Of a stretch of 64,000 nt of DNA, positions 1 to 10,423 are shown piece by piece. The stretch lies in contig NZ_CP170197.1 of the NCBI RefSeq assembly GCF_047300855.1, positions 558,001-622,000 of the forward strand, given 5' to 3'. Source of the stretch: Sulfuriferula sp047300855 (lineage in GTDB: Bacteria; Pseudomonadota; Gammaproteobacteria; Burkholderiales; Sulfuriferulaceae). A program made the position numbers and the translations under genes. Numbering within the stretch: position 1 is the stretch's first letter; each line of letters begins with the position of its first letter. The notes below the pieces were generated by a model that saw only the letters and a program-made list of their open reading frames with translations, was not told the origin of the DNA and searched no databases.

Positions 1-1227
1 CTGCTGTTGCTGGTTTTGCTGTGCAGCTTAAGTAATGCTGTCGCAGCATCCAGGGAAGAATTGGTCAATCTGCGCCAACATCTCGAAGCCTTGCGCCGCG
101 AAAACAAAAATGCGCAGGACAATCGTAGTCAGGCGGCAGATGCGTTGCGGCAATCGGAACGGGCTATTAGCGACACTAATCGAAAAGTTTATCAACTTGA
201 TCGGGAACAAGAGAGTGTGGCGCAGAGTCTGGCACAGCTTCGTGCGGAGAGCGATGCCACAAAACTGTCTGTTACCCATCAACAACAGCAGTTGGCACAG
301 CTGCTTAATCAGCAGTATAGGAATGGTCGTGACGACCCAGCCAAACTGCTGATGAACGGTCAGGATCCCAATCAGCTGACGCGTGACCTGCGCTACTACG
401 CTTATCTTGCGCAGGCGCGCTCAATCCTGATTGCCAACCTGCAGGCTGGGCTGGCGCGCCTGGATAATCTTGCCCAGGCACAGCAGCAAAAACAGTCGCA
501 AATAGACAATATTCGCCAGCAGCGGCTAGTCCAACGTCAGCAGCTTGAGGCCGAGCGAACGGAAAAGCGTCGGATAATCGATAAGCTGGGTGTGCAGATA
601 CAAAGCCAGCGCAAGGAAATTGCAACGCTGGAGAGAAATGAAAAGCACCTGACCCAAGTGATCGAGGCGCTTGCCAAAGCAGCCGCGCAAAGAGCCGCAA
701 GAAAAGCGGCCCAGGAAAAAGCAGCGGCAGCGCGTAAAAAGCTTCATAAGCCGACCCGAAAAGGCGAGCCGGAAGCGCCTCGTTCCAGGCCGGAAACACG
801 GTTGCCGGAAACGGCGATAACCGGAACTCCTTTCGGCCGTCTGAAAGGGCATCTAGAGTTACCGGTTCATGGGGAACTTGTTCACCGTTTTGGTACTCCA
901 CGTGAACGGGGCGGATCGTTGTGGAAAGGTTTGTTCTTCAAAGCCAATACCGGTCAACCCGTGCATGTGGTGGCAGCGGGCAGGGTGGTGTTTGCTGATT
1001 GGATGCGTGGATTTGGGAATCTGATCATCGTTGACCACGGTAGCGGTTATATGAGTCTGTACAGTAATAATGAAACATTGTATAAGCAGGTGGGCGACGC
1101 GGTGAGTGCAGGTGAAACCATTGCTGCCGTAGGCAATAGTGGAGGCAACCCCGATGCGGGGTTATATTTTGAATTGCGCTATCAGAGCCGGGCATTTGAC
1201 CCGATGAGCTGGATGGCGGGTAAATGA
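1..1227 (+). CDS. envC: EnvC-like murein hydrolase activator (5' end outside window)
   Basis: Periplasmic activator of the cell-division amidases (AmiA/B/C family). The first visible residues are the tail of a hydrophobic signal peptide ending near AVAAS, and the reading frame is open back to base 1, so the true start lies upstream. Roughly residues 15-240 are a long, Gln/Arg/Ala-rich coiled coil, as in EnvC. Then comes an Ala/Lys/Pro-rich linker and a C-terminal LytM (peptidase M23) domain from about residue 285. The zinc ligands of active LytM enzymes are missing: the usual HxGxD site reads SLWKGLFF and the HxH site reads GLYFEL. This degenerate site is the hallmark of EnvC/NlpD activators, which do not cut peptidoglycan themselves. 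It is followed directly by the CtpA protease gene, a frequent pairing in Proteobacteria. Confidence 0.9.
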   Translation: MLLLVLLCSLSNAVAASREELVNLRQHLEALRRENKNAQDNRSQAADALRQSERAISDTNRKVYQLDREQESVAQSLAQLRAESDATKLSVTHQQQQLAQLLNQQYRNGRDDPAKLLMNGQDPNQLTRDLRYYAYLAQARSILIANLQAGLARLDNLAQAQQQKQSQIDNIRQQRLVQRQQLEAERTEKRRIIDKLGVQIQSQRKEIATLERNEKHLTQVIEALAKAAAQRAARKAAQEKAAAARKKLHKPTRKGEPEAPRSRPETRLPETAITGTPFGRLKGHLELPVHGELVHRFGTPRERGGSLWKGLFFKANTGQPVHVVAAGRVVFADWMRGFGNLIIVDHGSGYMSLYSNNETLYKQVGDAVSAGETIAAVGNSGGNPDAGLYFELRYQSRAFDPMSWMAGK

Positions 1228-1238
1228 GGGAACTGGCA

Positions 1239-2651
1239 ATGCGCAGCAAATTGCAAAAAATCGGTCTGGTCAGTGCGGGAGTCCTGCTGGGTGCGGCACT
1301 CACCCTCAATTATTCCGCCGTGGCGGATCGTGAAGCCACGCAAGCGCTGCCGCTGGATGAGCTGCGCACCTTTGCCGAAGTATATGGCAAGATCAAAAGC
1401 GATTATGTCGAGCCGGTGGATGACAAAACCCTCATCAATTCTGCCATCAATGGCATGCTGTCCGGGCTGGATCCGCATTCGGCGTATATGAATGCCGATG
1501 AATTCAAGGATTTGCAGGTGGGGACCCAGGGCGAATTCGGTGGTCTGGGCATAGAAGTCGGTATGGAAGACGGCTTTGTCAAAGTGGTGTCGCCAATTGA
1601 TGATACCCCAGCCTTCAAGGCCGGCTTGAAACCGGGTGATCTGATCATCAAACTGGACGACTCACCCGTGAAAGGCATGACCATCAATGATGCGGTCAAA
1701 CGCATGCGTGGCAAGCCCGGCACGCCGATTGTGCTGACCATACTGCGCAAAGGTGTGGCCAAACCATTTACTGTCACGCTGATACGCGCTGTCATTAAAG
1801 TGAAAAGCGTAAAATACAAGCTGGCTGAGCCGGGCTACGGTTATATCCGCATTACCCAGTTCCAGGAGCGTACCGGGGAGGATTTGGCGCAGGCGCTGGA
1901 AACCTTGCAAAAAGACAACAAGGGTGCGCCTTTGAAAGGTCTGGTACTGGATTTGCGCAATGACCCGGGTGGATTGCTAAATAGCGCCGTCGGTGTGGCA
2001 GCGGCTTTCGTCAAGCCGAATTCACTGGTGGTATATACCGATGGGCGTACGCCGGACTCCAAGATGAAACTCAATGCCAGCCCTGAATACTACTTGCGTG
2101 GCAATCAGGCCGACTACTTGAAGGGCTTGCCTGCATGGACCAAAACCGTCCCCATGGTAGTGCTGGTCAATGGCGGTTCAGCTTCGGCATCGGAGATTGT
2201 GTCGGGTGCTTTGCAGGATGACAAACGCGCCATCATCATGGGCACGCAGAGTTTCGGCAAGGGTTCGGTCCAGACGGTCCTGCCGTTGGGTAATGGTACG
2301 GGCATCAAACTGACTACTGCGCGTTACTTCACGCCTGCTGGCCGTTCGATCCAGAACAAAGGCATCACCCCGGACATCGTGGTGGAAGAAGGGAAAGTTA
2401 CCGGTGCAGATAGTGACCCGAATCTGAATATACGCGAGGTTGATCTGGACCGGCATCTGAATAATCCCCTGAGCACCACGAACAAGCCTGCGGCTCCGCC
2501 GGCAGTCATCATTACGCCGGAAAAACCCGCCAATCCCGTTAAACCGGAAAAACTGGAGCCAGGTGAAATTGTTTCCAAAAACGATTTCCAGTTTAATCAG
2601 GCTTTAAGCTTGTTAAAGGGCTTGAACATTATCCAGACGCGAGAAAAATAG
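1239..2651 (+). CDS. ctpA: S41 family C-terminal processing peptidase (CtpA)
   Basis: Periplasmic serine protease that trims or degrades proteins from the C-terminus. Numbered from 1239, it has an N-terminal hydrophobic signal/anchor (about residues 7-25), a PDZ domain (about 90-175) with the GLGIEV entry, and the S41 catalytic core. The Ser/Lys dyad is visible as GGSASASE (Ser about 316) and SFGKGSVQ (Lys about 341), 25 residues apart as in characterised CtpA enzymes. The C-terminus is Pro-rich. An ATG at 1224 overlaps the envC stop (ATGA), but the ATG at 1239 has a GAGGG ribosome site nine bases upstream and gives the usual MRSKLQK beginning. The length of about 470 residues is normal. Confidence 0.92.
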   Translation: MRSKLQKIGLVSAGVLLGAALTLNYSAVADREATQALPLDELRTFAEVYGKIKSDYVEPVDDKTLINSAINGMLSGLDPHSAYMNADEFKDLQVGTQGEFGGLGIEVGMEDGFVKVVSPIDDTPAFKAGLKPGDLIIKLDDSPVKGMTINDAVKRMRGKPGTPIVLTILRKGVAKPFTVTLIRAVIKVKSVKYKLAEPGYGYIRITQFQERTGEDLAQALETLQKDNKGAPLKGLVLDLRNDPGGLLNSAVGVAAAFVKPNSLVVYTDGRTPDSKMKLNASPEYYLRGNQADYLKGLPAWTKTVPMVVLVNGGSASASEIVSGALQDDKRAIIMGTQSFGKGSVQTVLPLGNGTGIKLTTARYFTPAGRSIQNKGITPDIVVEEGKVTGADSDPNLNIREVDLDRHLNNPLSTTNKPAAPPAVIITPEKPANPVKPEKLEPGEIVSKNDFQFNQALSLLKGLNIIQTREK

Positions 2652-2680
2652 TCAGCGGTTAAACGGTTGACTTGCTAGGG

Positions 2681-2730
2681 CTGCCTGGTTGCGCGTATTC
2701 TGATTACGCGTGCCGGGCAGTCGGCGTTTT
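2681..2730 (+). other. Long imperfect hairpin after ctpA
   Basis: An 8-bp outer stem (2681-2688 with 2713-2720, one G-T pair) encloses a perfect 6-bp inner stem, CGCGTA/TACGCG, with a 7-base loop. Four Ts follow at 2727-2730. It may act as a weak terminator or as an RNA stabiliser at the end of envC-ctpA. It also argues against translation of the next gene starting at the in-frame GTG at 2710, which lies inside the stem. Confidence 0.45.
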
Positions 2731-2742
2731 CAAGTGCTTGAA

Positions 2743-3138
2743 ATGAACCCCAGCGACCAGAATAAAACCCGCGAAGTCGTATTCAGCGCCATACCTCAGC
2801 ACCAGGTCGAGGCTGCACTGGCTTTGCTGGATGGCATGCAGAGCATGTCCGTTGAAGTGGGCCATCATCCTTGCAGTATCCTGGTGCATTACGATATATG
2901 TGACTACACCTTGGAAAAACTGGAGTCGGCTCTGCTAGAGCAAGGATTTCACCTCGATAATTCACTGCTGCAGAAACTGCGCCGTGCACTGATCTATTTT
3001 TGCGAACGCAATCAGCGCGACAATCTGAGCGTGCCGCCGCCACAACAAAAGTTCGCCAAGCCCTTCGTAGCGGCTTTTCAGCACCACCCTCACGGCGATC
3101 AGGATGACACGCCGGAAGAATGGCGCAGTTACAAGTAA
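2743..3138 (+). CDS. Unrecognised small protein upstream of the MoeB-type enzyme
   Basis: I do not recognise a named family. The 131-residue product is soluble, with no signal peptide or membrane segment. The first 75 residues alternate short strands and helices, with a segment of the type SVEVGHHPCSILVHYD that resembles a small ferredoxin-like (HMA-type) fold, but it lacks the CxxC metal motif. The C-terminal third is Pro/Gln/His-rich and ends acidic. The ATG at 2743 is preferred over the GTG at 2710 because the latter falls inside a strong hairpin. It lies 20 bp ahead of the E1-like adenylyltransferase gene and is probably co-transcribed with it, which suggests, as inference only, a partner or substrate role in that pathway. 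Confidence 0.6.
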   Translation: MNPSDQNKTREVVFSAIPQHQVEAALALLDGMQSMSVEVGHHPCSILVHYDICDYTLEKLESALLEQGFHLDNSLLQKLRRALIYFCERNQRDNLSVPPPQQKFAKPFVAAFQHHPHGDQDDTPEEWRSYK

Positions 3139-3158
3139 CCTGACTCCCGGCACTACGC

Positions 3159-3911
3159 ATGAATGATGACCAACTGCTGCGTTACAGCCGCCATATCCTG
3201 TTACGCGAAATAGACATTTCTGGCCAACAAAGCGTCCTTGATGCACGTGTATTAGTCGTTGGCGCAGGCGGGCTGGGCTCGCCGGTATTGCTGTACCTGG
3301 CGGCAAGTGGAGTAGGGCATATCACCGTATGCGATGACGATAATGTCGACTTCAGCAATCTACAGCGCCAGATTGCCCATCATAGTGATGCAATCGGCCG
3401 TAACAAGGCTGAGTCCGCTGCCTCTGCGATGCGCGCGATCAACCCCGACATCACCGTACAAGCGTTAACGCAGCGCCTGTCAGGTGCTATATTGGCAGCC
3501 CAGGTCGCCGCAGCTGACGTGGTGATAGATGCCAGCGATAACTTTGCAACACGCCATGCCGTGAATCGCGCTTGCGTGGAATACCGAAAACCTTTGGTTT
3601 CGGGAGCCGCGCTAGGATTCGATGGTCAGGTCACGGTATTTGATCTGCGCCACACGAATAGCCCTTGCTATCATTGTCTTTATCCAGATACCGGCAGTAG
3701 CGACGAAATGCGCTGCGCAGAAAATGGCGTATTTTCACCGTTGGTAGGAATAGTCGGTACGGTTCAGGCTGCAGAGGCGCTCAAATTAATATGCGGTGCG
3801 GGTGAGTCGCTCAATGGCAGACTGTTGCTGCTAGACGCCCTCAATATGCAGTGGCGTAGTATGCGGTTGCAAAAAGATGTCGGCTGCGCTGTATGCGGGA
3901 TTCAGTGTTAG
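3159..3911 (+). CDS. moeB: MoeB/ThiF/HesA-family E1-like adenylyltransferase
   Basis: ATP-dependent enzyme that adenylates the C-terminal Gly of a ubiquitin-like sulfur carrier (MoaD for molybdopterin, ThiS for thiamin). Visible features are the nucleotide-binding VVGAGGLGS at 33-41, the NLQRQ segment at 67-71, Lys83, the DASDN motif at 124-128, and zinc-binding pairs Cys170/Cys173 and Cys243/Cys246. Cys186 sits where ThiF-type enzymes carry their reactive cysteine. The 250-residue length matches MoeB. No moaD, moaE or thiS lies nearby, so the exact sulfur carrier cannot be decided from context. It ends two bases before the convergent slmA stop. Confidence 0.88.
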   Translation: MNDDQLLRYSRHILLREIDISGQQSVLDARVLVVGAGGLGSPVLLYLAASGVGHITVCDDDNVDFSNLQRQIAHHSDAIGRNKAESAASAMRAINPDITVQALTQRLSGAILAAQVAAADVVIDASDNFATRHAVNRACVEYRKPLVSGAALGFDGQVTVFDLRHTNSPCYHCLYPDTGSSDEMRCAENGVFSPLVGIVGTVQAAEALKLICGAGESLNGRLLLLDALNMQWRSMRLQKDVGCAVCGIQC

Positions 3912-3913
3912 GT

Positions 3914-4495
3914 TTATTTCAGTCCAGCACTTAATAATGGCCATTGCTGGGTGAAGGATTCTGACGGGAGGCGCTTGAATCCGCTTTTGGCGAATTGGTG
4001 CCAGCGGCCAATCACATAACACAGCAGTAAATTGCCCGCTACCATCGTATCCAGATCAGTGCGAATCTCCCCATTCCCTGCAGCGATACGCAGGCATTGA
4101 CGCAGAGTGGCCTCAAGACGGTCAAGCAATTGATTGATGCGCGCCTGCAATCGATCATTTTCGTTGATCAGCGCGTCGCCGATGAGTACACGCGTTATGC
4201 CAGGATTTTTTTGCGCGAACCCGAGTAGCAGGGAAACGATGGCCTCGGCCTGGCTGAGCCCGTTTTGCTGGCTGCTGGTGATCTTATTGATTAGCCCAAA
4301 CACCGACTGCTCGATGAATTCAATCAACCCTTCGAACATTTGTGCCTTGCTGGCAAAGTGTCGGTACAGTGCTGCCTCGGATACATCCAGCCGGGCAGCC
4401 AGTGCGGCGGTAGTGATTTTTTCACCACCGGGCGTCTCTAGCATGGCAGCTAAAGTTTGCAGGATCTGGAATTTTCGCTCTCCGGGTGCTGCCAC
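3914..4495 (-). CDS. slmA: Nucleoid occlusion factor SlmA
   Basis: TetR-fold DNA-binding protein that blocks FtsZ ring assembly over the nucleoid. The N-terminal helix-turn-helix is clear (TTAALAARLDVSEAALYRHF, about residues 28-47), followed by the SlmA-typical MFEGLIEFIE and NPGITRVLIGDAL segments and a WPLLSAGLK C-terminus close to that of enterobacterial SlmA. The 193-residue length is normal. The start is a GTG at 4495 with an AGGGG ribosome site upstream; the nearby ATG at 4500 is out of frame. It is a single gene convergent with the moeB-type gene. A 184-bp stretch without genes separates it from the tRNA. Confidence 0.9.
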   Translation of the reverse strand: MAAPGERKFQILQTLAAMLETPGGEKITTAALAARLDVSEAALYRHFASKAQMFEGLIEFIEQSVFGLINKITSSQQNGLSQAEAIVSLLLGFAQKNPGITRVLIGDALINENDRLQARINQLLDRLEATLRQCLRIAAGNGEIRTDLDTMVAGNLLLCYVIGRWHQFAKSGFKRLPSESFTQQWPLLSAGLK

Positions 4496-4679
4496 GCCAT
4501 TCCCCTTTTATACTTAGCCGCTTTGCCCCTTAAACTTCACTGTAGCCTGGTACTGCTCGGAAAATTTGCATGCTTTCCGGAGAAAACAGACCGCGGCACA
4601 TAAATTTTATTCGCGTGCTGTCGCTTTCATGTGTTTAAGTTGTTCGATGCGCATGTTTGATTGCTATTTATTGGAATAA

Positions 4680-4756
<77 letters not shown>

Positions 4757-4792
4757 GAAAACGAGGCGAACTATACCACTGCCAGCAGTGCT

Positions 4793-4819
4793 GCGCTACG
4801 CCACTTGGTGGCGTAGTGC
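4793..4819 (-). other. Strong 12-bp hairpin between rpoD and the tRNA
   Basis: Inverted repeat with a 12-bp stem (one G-T pair) and a 3-base loop, immediately after the rpoD stop. A second small hairpin (CACTG/CAGTG) lies next to it towards the tRNA. There is no T-run on the minus strand, so it looks more like an RNA-processing or 3'-protecting structure than a standard intrinsic terminator. Confidence 0.5.
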
Positions 4820-4836
4820 CAAGGGCGCTCGGAGAA

Positions 4837-6729
<1,893 letters not shown>

Positions 6730-6772
6730 ATGTCTTGGTCCAGTAAAATTTGGTACTTCAGAAAAACTGATA

Positions 6773-6778
6773 ATTATA
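6773..6778 (-). promoter_or_regulatory. Candidate internal rpoD promoter (-10 box)
   Basis: A perfect TATAAT on the minus strand in the dnaG-rpoD gap, 44 bp upstream of the rpoD ATG. No good -35 hexamer lies 16-18 bp upstream (the position reads GAGCGA), so activity would need another determinant or an alternative factor. An rpoD promoter at this place is known in Escherichia coli (the heat-shock promoter lies inside dnaG). Confidence 0.4.
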
Positions 6779-6799
6779 CATTTGTTCGAGCCAGGTCGC

Positions 6800-8533
6800 T
6801 CATTTTTTCACCGGCTGCGTGCCAATAACCAGTTGTCTCAACGCTGCTTTTTCGGTTTCTGTCAGCGCGTTAATCGGCTTGTCAGTTACACGCGCACCAT
6901 GCTGCTTGTCGATTTGCATACGCGCCTGATTACAGGCGCCCACAAAATCGGCGCTGATATCCAGATCATCCGTCCAGCTCAGTATTTCCGAACTGGCGTG
7001 CTGCAGGATGGGCGCCAAAGCGTGGTCTCGAAAATGGTCTGCCACGCTTGCAGTGCCTAAATTGGGATGGTTGCGCAGCAATTCAACTACGGCGCGTAGC
7101 GCTTCGGCATCCGGGTCTGTTGGGGCAATCAAACTTGCGTCAAGTTCCTTTGCCAGGCTAGGCATATACAGAATTGCGCATAGCAATTTGTGCCAAATTG
7201 AGGCGGGCGCTTGACGTGGCGCGTAAGCGGATGCTCGCGCCGGGTTGGAGCGTTTTGATTTGATTTCCCACAAATTGTCGAGTTCGAATAATTGTAAACC
7301 TGCCAATTCGGCACACCGTTTGCGCAACATGAGTGCCAGTGCGGGTGCACGTACCTGACTTAACAGGGGACGCGCGGCCTGCAAAAAGGCGCTCTGTCCT
7401 TCGCTGTTACCCAAATCATGATGCATTGCCAGTTCCTTGAACAGGTAGACGGAGAGAGGCACGACCTCGCCGGCCAGTAACGCTTCAAAGGCGTCTTTAC
7501 CAAATGCCCGGATATAGCTGTCCGGATCATGTTCTGGTGCGAGAAACAAAAATCCGATATGGCTGCCATCGTTCAGTATGGCCAGGCTGTTTTCCATTGC
7601 ACGCCAGGCCGCACGCCGCCCGGCGGCGTCACCATCAAAACAGAATACAATTTCATCCGTATGGCGCAGCAGCTTTTGCACGTGTGTCCCGGTGGTGGCG
7701 GTTCCCAGCGTCGCGACAGCGTACTCAACGCCATGCTGCGCCAGCGCCACCACATCCATATAGCCTTCCACCACGATTACGCGCCCCGCATCCCGGATTG
7801 CGCGGCGCGCCTGAAACAGGCCATATAGCTCGTTGCCTTTCTGGAATAGTGGGGTTTCCGGGGAATTCAGGTACTTGGGTTCACCCGCGTCGAGCACGCG
7901 GCCGCCAAAGCCGATGACCTCCCCACGTTGCCCGACAATCGGGAACATGATGCGGTCGCGAAATCGGTCATAGCGCTGCCCTGCGTCATTAATAATGACC
8001 AGCCCGGCTTCCACCAGAGCGGGATCGGCATAAGGGTCGAATAGTGCTTCGAGATTTTGCCAGCCGGTGGGGGCGTAACCCAGACCGAAGCGCGCGGCGA
8101 TTTCGCCTGTCAGGCCACGTTTCTTGAGGTAATCAATTGCGAGCGGTGTTTGTTTGAGTTGCAGGCGATAAAACTGTGCGGCGCGCTGCATGATTTCGAC
8201 CAGGCTGGCAGCTTGTTTGACGCGTTCCGGATTGGCGGGAGGGCCCTCGGGTACTTCTAAGCCCAACTGACCAGCCAGTTCCTTGATTGCCTCCACATAA
8301 CCCAGCCCGGCGTATTCCATCAAAAAGCCAATGGCAGTGCCGTGTGCCCCACAGCCAAAGCAATGGTAAAACTGTTTAGTGGGCGAGACGGTAAACGAAG
8401 GGGACTTTTCATTATGAAACGGACAGCACGCCTGATAATTCGTACCGGCTTTTTTCAGCGGTACCCGGCGATCGATCACCTCCACGATATCCACGCGGCT
8501 CAATAGCGTCTGGATAAAATCCTGCGGGATCAT
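6800..8533 (-). CDS. dnaG: DNA primase DnaG
   Basis: Synthesises RNA primers for replication. The N-terminal CHC2 zinc ribbon has ligands Cys37, His40, Cys58 and Cys61 within CCPFH...CFGCG. The catalytic TOPRIM core shows GFGGRVLD, VVEGYMDVVAL and the acidic FDGDAAG motif. The C-terminal third is the less conserved helicase-binding region (DnaB interaction). The length of 577 residues is normal. It is read between yqeY and rpoD in the macromolecular synthesis operon, with a hairpin in the yqeY-dnaG gap that may lower primase expression relative to S21. Confidence 0.97.
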   Translation of the reverse strand: MIPQDFIQTLLSRVDIVEVIDRRVPLKKAGTNYQACCPFHNEKSPSFTVSPTKQFYHCFGCGAHGTAIGFLMEYAGLGYVEAIKELAGQLGLEVPEGPPANPERVKQAASLVEIMQRAAQFYRLQLKQTPLAIDYLKKRGLTGEIAARFGLGYAPTGWQNLEALFDPYADPALVEAGLVIINDAGQRYDRFRDRIMFPIVGQRGEVIGFGGRVLDAGEPKYLNSPETPLFQKGNELYGLFQARRAIRDAGRVIVVEGYMDVVALAQHGVEYAVATLGTATTGTHVQKLLRHTDEIVFCFDGDAAGRRAAWRAMENSLAILNDGSHIGFLFLAPEHDPDSYIRAFGKDAFEALLAGEVVPLSVYLFKELAMHHDLGNSEGQSAFLQAARPLLSQVRAPALALMLRKRCAELAGLQLFELDNLWEIKSKRSNPARASAYAPRQAPASIWHKLLCAILYMPSLAKELDASLIAPTDPDAEALRAVVELLRNHPNLGTASVADHFRDHALAPILQHASSEILSWTDDLDISADFVGACNQARMQIDKQHGARVTDKPINALTETEKAALRQLVIGTQPVKK

Positions 8534-8563
8534 TCTGTTCTCACGAGGGTAGTGACGTTATAA

Positions 8564-8578
8564 CGCCGCTACGCGGCG
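8564..8578 (-). other. Hairpin in the yqeY-dnaG gap
   Basis: CGCCGC/GCGGCG 6-bp GC stem with a 3-base TAC loop, 31 bp upstream of the dnaG ATG. No T-run follows on the minus strand. Its place matches that of the internal terminator/processing region between rpsU and dnaG in the E. coli operon, but here it comes after the extra yqeY gene. Confidence 0.4.
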
Positions 8579-8583
8579 AGCAA

Positions 8584-9030
8584 TCAGCCCGCCAGCTTGG
8601 CTTTGATGTGGGTAGAAACTTGCGCCATATCAGCGCGCCCGGCGAGTTGGGTTTTTAGAATTGCCATCACTTTGCCCATGTCCTTGATGCCGGCAGCGCC
8701 AGTGCTTGTGATGGCCTGGATGATCAGGCTATCAATTTCCCCCGCGGAGGCAGCTTGAGGCATGTAGGCTTGCAATACGCCCATCTCGAATTTTTCAATG
8801 TCGGCCAGTTCTTGACGGCCGGCAGCTTCAAATTGGGTAATAGAATCCCGACGCTGTTTGAGCATCTTGTCGATCACGGCAATGATTTGCGTATCATCCA
8901 GTTCGATACGCTCATCCACCTCGCGTTGTTTGATCGCGGCGAGCAGTAACCGAACCGCCCCCAGACGTGCCGCATCCTTGGCGCGCATGGCGGTTTTCAT
9001 ATCTTCGGTGATTCTTGCTTTTAGACTCAT
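8584..9030 (-). CDS. yqeY: GatB/YqeY domain protein
   Basis: Small helical protein of the YqeY family, related to the tail domain of GatB that contacts tRNA in amidotransferases. Its own cellular function is not settled. The sequence MSLKARITEDMKTAMRAKDAARL is the family N-terminus, and the C-terminal half (DMGKVMAILKTQLAGRADM) matches the YqeY consensus. An ATG two codons upstream (9036) is also possible; neither start has a clear ribosome site. It sits between rpsU and dnaG, as is common in bacteria. Confidence 0.9.
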   Translation of the reverse strand: MSLKARITEDMKTAMRAKDAARLGAVRLLLAAIKQREVDERIELDDTQIIAVIDKMLKQRRDSITQFEAAGRQELADIEKFEMGVLQAYMPQAASAGEIDSLIIQAITSTGAAGIKDMGKVMAILKTQLAGRADMAQVSTHIKAKLAG

Positions 9031-9064
9031 AACCATAACGGGCTGGTACGCCCGGCTGCAATGA

Positions 9065-9277
9065 TTAATACATCTTGGGCGGCAGGGTTTGGCTACGAAT
9101 ACGTTTGAAGTGACGCTTGACCGCGGCGGCCAGCTTGCGCTTGCGCTCGGCAGTGGGCTTTTCGTAGAACTCGCGTGCGCGCAGTTCGGTCAACAGACCG
9201 GTTTTTTCAACAGTGCGCTTGAAACGGCGCATGGCAACTTCAAAAGGCTCGTTTTCCTTGACGCGAATGTTCGGCAT
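9065..9277 (-). CDS. rpsU: 30S ribosomal protein S21
   Basis: The 70-residue basic protein matches bacterial S21 end to end (MPNIRVKENEPFEVAMRRFK at the N-terminus, basic C-terminal half). S21 assists mRNA binding near the anti-Shine-Dalgarno region of the 30S subunit. It is the first gene of the rpsU-yqeY-dnaG-rpoD operon, with a GGAG ribosome site and a strong sigma-70 promoter directly upstream. Confidence 0.97.
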   Translation of the reverse strand: MPNIRVKENEPFEVAMRRFKRTVEKTGLLTELRAREFYEKPTAERKRKLAAAVKRHFKRIRSQTLPPKMY

Positions 9278-9310
9278 GAAATCTGGTCTCCAGGGACGGA
9301 AAAAACCTCA

Positions 9311-9338
9311 ATTATAACTGAAAAAGCGTTTTTTTCAA
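9311..9338 (-). promoter_or_regulatory. Sigma-70 promoter of the rpsU operon
   Basis: On the minus strand TTGAAA (9338-9333) and a perfect TATAAT (9316-9311) are separated by 16 bp, placing transcription start near 9304, about 27 bases before the rpsU ATG. This is the expected main promoter of the macromolecular synthesis operon. Confidence 0.8.
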
Positions 9339-9382
9339 GGTATGCATTGTCCTGCCCGTATGGGGCGGCTAAACTGTTGCCC

Positions 9383-10423
9383 ATGCTTATTCTCGGAATC
9401 GAATCTTCTTGCGACGAAACCGGTATCGCCCTCTACGATACCGAACGAGGCCTGCTTGCACACGCATTACATTCCCAGATTGCCATGCACGCCGAATACG
9501 GCGGTGTGGTGCCCGAGCTCGCCTCGCGCGACCATATCCGGCGTGCGCTACCGCTGATCCGCCAGGTTCTGGCACGGGCAGGGTGTGAATTGGCCAATAT
9601 TGACGCGATTGCTTATACCGAAGGCCCTGGTCTGGCTGGCGCACTGCTGGTGGGTGCCGGCATCGCCAATGCGTTGGGTGTGGCACTAGGGGTTCCGGTG
9701 CTGGGTGTGCATCATCTCGAGGGGCATTTGCTCTCCGCACTGATTGCCGACACGCCGCCACAATTTCCGTTTGTGGCACTGCTAGTATCGGGCGGTCATA
9801 CACAATTGATGCAAGTCAACAACGTGGGGCGTTACATCACGCTGGGCGATACCCTGGATGACGCTGCGGGCGAGGCGTTCGACAAAACCGCACAACTGCT
9901 CGGTTTGGGCTATCCGGGCGGCGCGGCGCTATCGGTGCTGGCGCAGACGGGCGACCCGCAGCGTTTCAAGCTGCCCCGACCGATGCTGCATTCGGGTGAC
10001 CTCAATTTCAGTTTCAGCGGCCTGAAAACTGCTGTGCTCACACTCACACAAAAACATCCCAATCCCGCTGACCGTGCCGACATTGCCGCCGCGTTTCAAC
10101 TTGCCATGGCTGATGTGCTGACGGCCAAATCGCTGGCAGCGCTCAAACAAACCCGATCCAGGCGGCTGGTGGTGGCTGGTGGCGTGGGTGCAAACCGGCA
10201 GTTGCGCGAAGCATTGAACGCAGGTGTCAGCAAACTGGGTGGTACGGTATTTTTCCCGCGCCTGGAGTTTTGTACCGATAATGGTGCGATGATTGCCTTT
10301 GCCGGCGCGATGCGTCTGGTACATGGCGGGCGTGCTGCAGGAGCGTTTACGGTGCGGCCACGCTGGGATTTGCAGGAAATCCCGGCACCTTCATATAATC
10401 ATCCGGGCAGTGTCATAGCTTGA
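9383..10423 (+). CDS. tsaD: tRNA N6-threonylcarbamoyladenosine synthase component TsaD
   Basis: Catalytic ASKHA-fold subunit that transfers threonylcarbamoyl to A37 of ANN-decoding tRNAs, working with TsaB and TsaE. The N-terminus MLILGIESSCDETGIALYD is the family signature, and the metal-binding histidines are His111 and His115 in VHHLEGH, the same numbers as in E. coli. SGGHTQL and GGVGANRQLRE are also present. The frame is open upstream, but the ATG at 9383 gives the canonical 346-residue protein. It is divergent from rpsU, a widely conserved arrangement. Its last 11 bases overlap the convergent gene on the minus strand. Confidence 0.96.
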   Translation: MLILGIESSCDETGIALYDTERGLLAHALHSQIAMHAEYGGVVPELASRDHIRRALPLIRQVLARAGCELANIDAIAYTEGPGLAGALLVGAGIANALGVALGVPVLGVHHLEGHLLSALIADTPPQFPFVALLVSGGHTQLMQVNNVGRYITLGDTLDDAAGEAFDKTAQLLGLGYPGGAALSVLAQTGDPQRFKLPRPMLHSGDLNFSFSGLKTAVLTLTQKHPNPADRADIAAAFQLAMADVLTAKSLAALKQTRSRRLVVAGGVGANRQLREALNAGVSKLGGTVFFPRLEFCTDNGAMIAFAGAMRLVHGGRAAGAFTVRPRWDLQEIPAPSYNHPGSVIA

